A DNA stretch of 56,097 nucleotides from assembly GCA_964569265.1 (NCBI GenBank), contig CAZMTO010000008.1, positions 1 through 56,097 on the forward strand, written 5' to 3'. Both the position numbers and the translations under genes were made by a program. Below are positions 51,132-56,097 of this stretch, piece after piece. Numbering within the stretch: the stretch's first letter is position 1; each line of letters begins with the position of its first letter. The notes beneath the pieces are model-generated. The model saw only the letters and a program-made list of their open reading frames with translations. It made no database searches and had not been told where the DNA came from. This DNA comes from Avidehalobacter sp964569265. Its GTDB lineage: Bacteria; Bacillota; Dehalobacteriia; UBA4068; UBA4997.

Positions 51132-52055
51132 CTATATCGCTATAGTAATGTCTTGCCTGCTAACCCTACTCCACTCAAACCCCGCCACCAGCTCATTCGC
51201 TGCCACCGCCGCAGGTTCGTCCAGCAAACCGGCCCACCACGCCAAACGGCCAACTACCTCCTCCGGCGTGTGGTTTTTCTTTAACTCGCTAATCGCCAAA
51301 GAACCGTCACGTTTGGCAAGGCGTTTACCGTCTGCCGCCAGCAATAAAGGCACGTGATAAAATTTGGGCGGTATATAGCCCAACAGGCGGTGCAGCCAAA
51401 TTTGCCGCGGCGCCGACGACAACAAATCACTGCCGCGCACCACCCGCGTTACCCCCATAGCCGCATCGTCTACCACCACGGCCAACTGATACGCAAACAC
51501 ACCGTCGGCACGCTTAATAATAAAATCACCGCACGCTTCAAACAAATTTTCGGCATAATAACCCAAATTACCGTCTTGCACAGCAATATCAACCGACGGC
51601 ACCGCCACACGCCAGGCAGGGCGCTTACCGGCAGCCAGCAGGGCTTGCTGTTCCGCTAAGGTTAAATTGCGGCAACGGCCACCGTACACCACCGTACCGT
51701 CGGCAGCGTGGGGCGCATTGGCCGCCATACGTTCGGCACGGCTGCAAAAGCAGGGGTACACCAGCCCTTTATCCTGCAAAACATCAAACGCCGCCTGATA
51801 ATGCCGGGTGCGGCAGCTTTGCATATAAAGCGGCTCAACACCACCTTCGTCCCAATCCAGCCCCAGCCAGCGCAAATCCTCGGCCAAACACCGGGCTTTT
51901 TCCACCGAACAGCGCTCGGTATCCAAATCCTCTATACGCAGCACCATTTTGCCGCCCACGTGCCGCACATCAAGCCACGCCAGCAGGGCACTAAAAGCAT
52001 TGCCAAGGTGCATTTGCCCGCTGGGGGTGGGCGCAAACCTGCCTATCTCCGTCAT
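51132..52055 (-). CDS. gluQ: glutamyl-Q tRNA(Asp) synthetase
   Basis: Truncated glutamyl-tRNA synthetase paralogue of 307 residues that attaches glutamate to queuosine of tRNA-Asp. APTPSGQMHLGNAFSALLAW holds the HIGH-type motif, zinc ligands lie in CFCSRAERM and YGGRCR, and the KMSKS equivalent is RLAKRDG. The anticodon-binding domain is absent, as expected. RBS CGGAG. It implies that the cell makes queuosine-modified tRNA. Confidence 0.92.
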   Translation of the reverse strand: MTEIGRFAPTPSGQMHLGNAFSALLAWLDVRHVGGKMVLRIEDLDTERCSVEKARCLAEDLRWLGLDWDEGGVEPLYMQSCRTRHYQAAFDVLQDKGLVYPCFCSRAERMAANAPHAADGTVVYGGRCRNLTLAEQQALLAAGKRPAWRVAVPSVDIAVQDGNLGYYAENLFEACGDFIIKRADGVFAYQLAVVVDDAAMGVTRVVRGSDLLSSAPRQIWLHRLLGYIPPKFYHVPLLLAADGKRLAKRDGSLAISELKKNHTPEEVVGRLAWWAGLLDEPAAVAANELVAGFEWSRVSRQDITIAI

Positions 52056-52086
52056 ATCACAAGCTCCGTATTTTTTTTACAAAATT

Positions 52087-53676
52087 TTAATTTTGGGTAA
52101 TGGTTACGGTTTTGGTGCTGCCGTTCCAATCCACCTGCGCATCAAGGGCTTCGGCCACAGCACGCAGGGGCAGCAGGGTTCGCCCGCCTACCGCCTTAGC
52201 AGGAACATCCAGCGTTTTTTTATCGCCGTCAATCAGCATAATATCGCTGCCCAGCTCTAACCGCACCACGGTATCGCCGCGCTGTGCCACAATTTTGCCG
52301 GCAGCATAATCTACCGTTGCACCAAGTTCTTCAAATATCAGCCGCATAGGCAGCAGCACACGGCCGTTTTCTATATAAGGCGCGGTGTCAAAGCTAAGCA
52401 GGCTGTCGTTTACCAGCACACTAACCTCGGCGCCGTTATTACCCACCGACGGCACCACCGCAACATCAGTATCAGCCGTAAGCACCCGCTTTAAAGCCGG
52501 GCTGGCATTTATCGACCCATAACGAAAATGTATTACGCCGCTTACCTGCGCATTAGCCGCACATTCAGCTATTTGCCCGGCAATTTCTCGCCCGTTATAC
52601 CAAACATTATCGGCAGCTTTGGCCTCCAGCGTTTTATAATCGGCCAGGCCTATATACAAATCAACGCCGGTGCCCTTAACCTGTTCACTCCACCAGTTTA
52701 AAAGTGCCGTAAAATCAGCCGTTTTATGGCCTCTTTCCCAGTATATCTGCGGGGCTATATAGTCCAGCCAGCCGTCCTTTACCCAACTGCGGGTATCGGC
52801 ATAAGCCCCATAATAAGACGAATAGGTGCTGGTAGTGTCGCTGCCCAGAGGATTAAGGGTTTTGCTGGCCCAAATGCCTGCCGGGCTAATACCAAAGTCT
52901 ACGGTTTTATCGGCAGCTTTAATGGCCTTATACAGGCCGCTTACCAGCTTGTTAACGTTATCACGCCGCCAATCGCTCAAATCCATATCGCCATCATAAG
53001 CCGCATAGGCAGCACTGTCGTCAAAATCGGTGCCGGGGTAAAAATAATCGTCCATATGGATGCCGTCAACATCATAATTTTCTACTATCTCCACCGCACC
53101 GTCTGTCACCAGCCGGCGCACCTCCGGTAGAGAAGGGTCAAAATAATAGTTGTTTTTATAGTTTACCACCCAATCCGGGTGCAGCTTGGCCGGGTGATTT
53201 TCGCTCAGCTTATCCCATTCGGCAGCCGCACGGGTAATACGGTAGGGGTTTATCCAGGCGTGCAGCTCCATACCACGCTTGTGCGCACCGTCTACCCAAT
53301 AGGCCAGCGGATCAAAGTCATCGGCAGGGGCCAAATTCTGGTCACCGGTTAAATACAGGCTCCACGGGTAAACAGCCGACGCATACAAAGCATCAGCGCA
53401 GGGGCGCACCTGCAAAAACACCGCATTAAAGCCTAATTCTGCGGCATTATCCAAAATTTCGTCAGCCTCGGCCTTTAAGGTAACCACATCGGCAGTGGGC
53501 TTGGTGGGGTAATCCAAATTTATCACCGTAGAAACCCACACACCGCACAGGCTGTCTGCCTTGGTCTGGGCCGCATAAACCGTCGGTTCTTCGGCTGTCG
53601 GCACAAACGGCAGCGCCAAATATACCAACACCGGGCACAACAGCGCCAGCAACAACAAATTTCGCCAAATCTTCAT
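52087..53676 (-). CDS. GHL10-type glycoside hydrolase-like protein with stalk domain
   Basis: Exported protein of 529 residues. Signal peptide or anchor (residues 5-28), then a TIM-barrel GHL10 (DUF187/YngK) domain with GVWVSTVINLDYPTKPTADV, LGFNAVFLQVRPCADALY, HAWINPYRIT and DVDGIHMDDYFYPG. After residue about 420 comes a stalk domain with VLVNDSLLSFDTAPYIENGR, VLLPMRLIFEELGATVDYA and LLPLRAVAEALDAQVDW. Such proteins probably act on cell-wall or surface glycans. RBS GAGGAGG with ATG 53676; the open frame upstream is not used. The 288-nt spacer upstream has no other gene. Confidence 0.9.
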   Translation of the reverse strand: MKIWRNLLLLALLCPVLVYLALPFVPTAEEPTVYAAQTKADSLCGVWVSTVINLDYPTKPTADVVTLKAEADEILDNAAELGFNAVFLQVRPCADALYASAVYPWSLYLTGDQNLAPADDFDPLAYWVDGAHKRGMELHAWINPYRITRAAAEWDKLSENHPAKLHPDWVVNYKNNYYFDPSLPEVRRLVTDGAVEIVENYDVDGIHMDDYFYPGTDFDDSAAYAAYDGDMDLSDWRRDNVNKLVSGLYKAIKAADKTVDFGISPAGIWASKTLNPLGSDTTSTYSSYYGAYADTRSWVKDGWLDYIAPQIYWERGHKTADFTALLNWWSEQVKGTGVDLYIGLADYKTLEAKAADNVWYNGREIAGQIAECAANAQVSGVIHFRYGSINASPALKRVLTADTDVAVVPSVGNNGAEVSVLVNDSLLSFDTAPYIENGRVLLPMRLIFEELGATVDYAAGKIVAQRGDTVVRLELGSDIMLIDGDKKTLDVPAKAVGGRTLLPLRAVAEALDAQVDWNGSTKTVTITQN

Positions 53677-53882
53677 AAACTGTCCTCCTCTGCAAGCTGC
53701 AACTATCACGTTTGTTTTGCTTATCATACTGCCTTTTAGTATAGCATAAGCGGGGCGGCAAATCTATAGGCGCCGGGGCACTTTATCGGCGGATATTTAA
53801 AAAACTTGCAGGTAATATTTGTAAAAACGTGGTGCTTGGGCAGCAGCTTTTTGTATACATTGCCCAGCCTGCGGCATTTATC

Positions 53883-53911
53883 TTGACTAATAGCGCAAAT
53901 AGTTCTATAAT
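53883..53911 (+). promoter_or_regulatory. sigma-A promoter of the threonine ammonia-lyase gene
   Basis: TTGACT (53883-53888), 17-bp spacer, perfect TATAAT (53906-53911), 53 nt before the start. Confidence 0.8.
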
Positions 53912-53964
53912 AAATAATTATTAAATTTTTATAACAGATAATTACTCGGATACGGAGGGTTATT

Positions 53965-55203
53965 ATGAACAAACAGCAAATTAAAGAATATTTGGGGCGC
54001 GATCATCTTACCGACGTGCGTAAAGCATCGGAGCGCCTGAGAAAGGTACTGCTGCCCACCAACCTGATCTCCAGCGTATTTTTCAGCCAGGAGTATAACT
54101 GTGAAGTTTATATCAAGCCGGAAAATTTGCAGCGAACCGGTTCATTTAAAATCCGCGGTGCTTATAACAAAATAAGCTGCCTTAGCAAAGAAGATGCCGC
54201 CCGCGGTATTATTGCGGCTTCGGCGGGCAACCACGCGCAGGGTTGTGCGCTTTCGGCCAAAATGGGCGGCGTAAAAGCCACCATTGTTATGCCCAACGTT
54301 ACCCCCCTGCTTAAAGTAGAGGCCACCAAAAGCTACGGCGCCGATGTAGTTATTGCCGGCGATGTTTTTGATGAATCTTATGAAAAGGCCGTGCAGCTTG
54401 CTGAAGAAAACGGCTATACGTTTATTCATCCTTTTGATGATTACGAGGTTATTTGCGGCCAGGGCACCATTGCTTTAGAAGCTTTGGCTGAATTACCCGA
54501 TGCCGACGAAATTCTGGTGCCTATTGGCGGCGGCGGTTTGGCGGCCGGCATAGCTATGGCAGCCAAGGCCATAAAACCCGGCATTAAGGTTATCGGCATT
54601 GAGCCGGTGGGTGCAATGTCGATGAAAAAATCCATCGAGCTTGGCCGTCCTTCTACGCTGGAAAGTATAAAAACCTGCGCCGAAGGTGTAGCAGTGCGCC
54701 GCCCCGGCGACCTTACCTATGCTTTGTGCGCGCAATATCTTGATGACATTATTTCTGTATCCGAAAAAGATATTATGGAAGCCTTTTTGCTGACGTTGGA
54801 AAAACAAAAGCTGGTAGCCGAAACCGCCGGTGTTATACCGCTGGCGGCAGTAAAAAAGCGCGCTGCCAAGGGCAAAAAAATCATCTGCCCGATATCCGGC
54901 GGCAACATAGATATGGTAACAATTTCGTCCATCATCAATCAGGGTATGATCAGCCGCGGCCGCATTATGTGCTTCTCGGTAGAACTGCCCGACAAACCGT
55001 GGCAGTTGGTAAAGGTGTCGAGCCTGCTGGCCGAACACAACGCCAACGTTATCGAGCTGCAGCATAACCAGTTTAAGGCGTTAGACAGATATTCCAACAA
55101 GGTGGTGCTGGAGGTTACGGTAGAAACCAACGGCCACGCCCACATTCAAGAGGTTTTGGAAGCCTTGCAGGACGAGGGATTCCCCGTTAAGCGCATTTAC
55201 TAA
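53965..55203 (+). CDS. ilvA: threonine ammonia-lyase with ACT-like C-terminal domain
   Basis: PLP enzyme of 412 residues deaminating threonine to 2-oxobutanoate. PLP lysine in NLQRTGSFKIRGAYNKIS, the substrate loop ASAGNHAQGCALSAKM, and the cofactor phosphate loop VPIGGGGLAAGIAMA. The last 80 residues (from VELPDKPWQLVKVSSLL) form a single ACT-type regulatory domain, as in the short allosteric type. It stands alone, so biosynthetic and catabolic roles cannot be separated here. RBS ACGGAGGG. Confidence 0.93.
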   Translation: MNKQQIKEYLGRDHLTDVRKASERLRKVLLPTNLISSVFFSQEYNCEVYIKPENLQRTGSFKIRGAYNKISCLSKEDAARGIIAASAGNHAQGCALSAKMGGVKATIVMPNVTPLLKVEATKSYGADVVIAGDVFDESYEKAVQLAEENGYTFIHPFDDYEVICGQGTIALEALAELPDADEILVPIGGGGLAAGIAMAAKAIKPGIKVIGIEPVGAMSMKKSIELGRPSTLESIKTCAEGVAVRRPGDLTYALCAQYLDDIISVSEKDIMEAFLLTLEKQKLVAETAGVIPLAAVKKRAAKGKKIICPISGGNIDMVTISSIINQGMISRGRIMCFSVELPDKPWQLVKVSSLLAEHNANVIELQHNQFKALDRYSNKVVLEVTVETNGHAHIQEVLEALQDEGFPVKRIY

Positions 55204-55216
55204 AATTACACATAGC

Positions 55217-55255
55217 AAAACCCCTGTGCCGCAAGGTGCAGGGGTTTATTTTTTT
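55217..55255 (+). terminator. terminator of the threonine ammonia-lyase gene
   Basis: Stem AAACCCCTG/CAGGGGTTT with a 12-nt loop and seven T. The convergent XRE gene ends against it. Confidence 0.9.
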
Positions 55256-55484
55256 ACATACGACTAAAATCGAACAGCTTATCCGGCGTTATTTCCAAAA
55301 CTTCACACATTTTAAATATTACATCAAACGATACACCAACATTACCAAGCTCTATGGCACTAATATGGCTTCTATCTATATCGACTAATTCCGCCAGTTT
55401 AAATTGCGTTAGCCGCTTTTTCTTGCGATAATAAACTACATTTAAGCCAAATTGTTCATAATACTTTTTATATTCTGCTTTCAA
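55254..55484 (-). CDS. small XRE-family helix-turn-helix regulator
   Basis: DNA-binding protein of about 76 residues, a single HTH_3 domain: LNVVYYRKKKRLTQFKLAEL, then VDIDRSHISAIELGNVGVSF and CEVLEITPDKLFDF. Start is TTG 55484 behind AGAGGTGA; a longer frame reaches GTG 55541 but has no better site. It is divergent from an unknown 83-residue protein whose promoter region carries an inverted repeat, suggesting control of that gene. Confidence 0.85.
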   Translation of the reverse strand: MKAEYKKYYEQFGLNVVYYRKKKRLTQFKLAELVDIDRSHISAIELGNVGVSFDVIFKMCEVLEITPDKLFDFSRM

Positions 55485-55556
55485 GTATCTCACCTCTACT
55501 AATATTGTAATGATGGATACAATTTGAATAAACCTTGCCACAACAACATAATGTTA

Positions 55557-55585
55557 TTGACACAAGTCATTTGCAATGTTAAAAT
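55557..55585 (+). promoter_or_regulatory. sigma-A promoter of the 83-residue protein gene
   Basis: Perfect TTGACA (55557-55562), 17-bp spacer, TAAAAT (55580-55585). Confidence 0.8.
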
Positions 55586-55602
55586 GTAGTCAAAATCTAC
55601 AT
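55584..55602. promoter_or_regulatory. candidate operator, inverted repeat overlapping the transcription start
   Basis: ATGTAG-TCAAAAT-CTACAT is a perfect 6-bp inverted repeat with a 7-bp spacer, beginning at the end of the -10 box. This position and size suit repression by the divergent XRE protein. Confidence 0.55.
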
Positions 55603-55621
55603 AAAAAAGGGGTGCAAATTT

Positions 55622-55873
55622 ATGGACAATATTTTACAATTCTTTTCAAAAGTTGAAGCCTTAAATCTCCCGTGCCGTTATACAGTATCGTTCAGCAATC
55701 AAACAATATGCATATGCGCCACGTTAGAAACCTTCGACGATGAAAAAGTAATCGAGTACAGCCAGCCCGCTGTTGGCAACATTAACGATATTATTGACGC
55801 ATTACAGCAATTTATGCCCCAGGCAACCGTTTGCCAATACAACAACTGTATTCTTATCGACAATCTAAAATAG
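55622..55873 (+). CDS. unknown 83-residue protein
   Basis: Small soluble protein with N-terminal MDNILQFFSKVEALNLPCRY and four cysteines, two as CIC in NQTICICATLE. It alternates strands and helices (FDDEKVIEYSQPAV, INDIIDALQQFMPQ). RBS AAAGGGGTG, ATG at 55622. No signal peptide or membrane segment. It is controlled by a strong promoter with a putative operator and faces an XRE regulator. Not recognised. Confidence 0.75.
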   Translation: MDNILQFFSKVEALNLPCRYTVSFSNQTICICATLETFDDEKVIEYSQPAVGNINDIIDALQQFMPQATVCQYNNCILIDNLK

Positions 55874-55878
55874 AAAAT

Positions 55879-55906
55879 GCCCCTGCACCAAACAAGGCGC
55901 AGGGGC
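55879..55906. terminator. bidirectional terminator
   Basis: Stem GCCCCTGCACC/GGCGCAGGGGC with a 6-nt loop; the minus-strand side is followed by ATTTTCTATTTT. It serves the gene cut by the window edge and the 83-residue protein gene. Confidence 0.75.
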
Positions 55907-55916
55907 TCTACTTTGC

Positions 55917-56097
55917 TTATTTATCTTTTTTAGTAAAATTTTTGTTGTACGGCTTTTTATCGCCATACTTTTTATCACCAAATTTTTTATCGCCAAACTT
56001 ACGCTCGCCGTCGCGCTTTTCGTAAGGTTTTTTATCGCCAAACTTGAGTTCACCGTCAAGCTTTTCGTAAGGCTTTTTATCGCCAAAATTGAGTTCA
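55917..56097 (-). CDS. C-terminal tail of a gene cut by the window edge, charged GDKKPYEK repeats
   Basis: Partial reading frame of 59 codons plus stop entering from the right end. It encodes a Lys-, Asp-, Tyr- and Gly-rich tail with near-repeats FGDKKPYEKLDGEL, FGDKKPYEKRDGER, then three short units FGDKKFGDKKYGDKK, ending TKKDK. Such repeated basic tails occur on DEAD-box RNA helicases and rRNA pseudouridine synthases, but the catalytic part is outside the window. The antisense frame over the same bases is not a gene. Confidence 0.7.
   Translation of the reverse strand, partial: ELNFGDKKPYEKLDGELKFGDKKPYEKRDGERKFGDKKFGDKKYGDKKPYNKNFTKKDK

Noticed and set aside
55865..56086. 73-codon frame rich in Ile, Lys and Ser at the right end
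   Set aside because: It is the other frame of the repetitive tail encoded at 55917-56097, has no binding site and runs through the terminator.

Overview
The window is about 56 kb of densely coded chromosome from an anaerobic member of the Bacillota (Firmicutes). The evidence is strong AGGAGG-type ribosome binding sites, frequent GTG/TTG starts, zinc-type (C+) ribosomal proteins L28 and S18, the asp23-fakA-recG block next to rpmB, the cysS-mrnC-rlmB block, a SpoVB-like flippase and sigma-A promoters with 17-bp spacers. Negativicutes or Clostridia fit best, but no rRNA is present to settle this. No phage, transposase or CRISPR locus is visible.

Layout. 0.1-13 kb (minus strand): one operon for an 11-subunit-type respiratory complex I (nuoABCDHIJKLMN, without the NADH module nuoEFG), with an unknown membrane-anchored protein between nuoK and nuoL, a second nuoM paralogue after nuoN, and yqeG last. 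13-18.4 kb: cell-wall amidase, a DHHW-type secreted protein, tRNA-Met and tRNA-Glu, upp, an NSS sodium symporter and the hibernation factor hpf. 18.8-25.4 kb: two lipoproteins (one PstS-like), the methionine importer metNI-Q, a GNAT acetyltransferase and a stalk-domain protein. 25.4-30.5 kb: recG, fakA, asp23 and, divergently, rpmB. 30.6-37.5 kb: a polyamine operon (speD, arginine decarboxylase, speE, speB, carboxyspermidine dehydrogenase, nspC) behind a leader of about 460 nt that carries a candidate structured RNA and a terminator. 37.6-47.2 kb: flippase, lepB, folE, tRNA-Gly and tRNA-Arg, a SulP transporter, an XTP pyrophosphatase, an Asn/Gln-rich microprotein, hpt, rpsF-ssb-rpsR and rlmB. 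47.2-52 kb: a candidate type I toxin-antitoxin locus, thyX, mrnC, cysS, a 59-aa membrane protein and gluQ. 52-56 kb: a GHL10 glycosidase-like protein, threonine ammonia-lyase, a small XRE regulator facing an unknown 83-aa protein, and the C-terminal tail of a gene cut by the window edge.

How genes work together. The nuo block would build a proton-pumping complex fed by a donor other than NADH (ferredoxin is likely). The polyamine operon contains the enzymes of two spermidine routes: decarboxylated SAM plus putrescine through SpeE, and carboxyspermidine through the dehydrogenase and NspC. Putrescine would come from arginine by decarboxylase and agmatinase. metNI and metQ have separate promoters.

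The least explained content is intergenic. One family of hairpin elements has outer arms that differ between copies but stay complementary, and in two cases the arm contains the stop codon of the neighbouring gene. A second family has a conserved TTATCTATTCCC core, and a 47-bp tandem array abuts thyX. The other standout is the 47.2-47.5 kb locus: two convergent consensus promoters, a shared bidirectional terminator and a 28-codon ORF, resembling Fst/par type I toxin-antitoxin systems.
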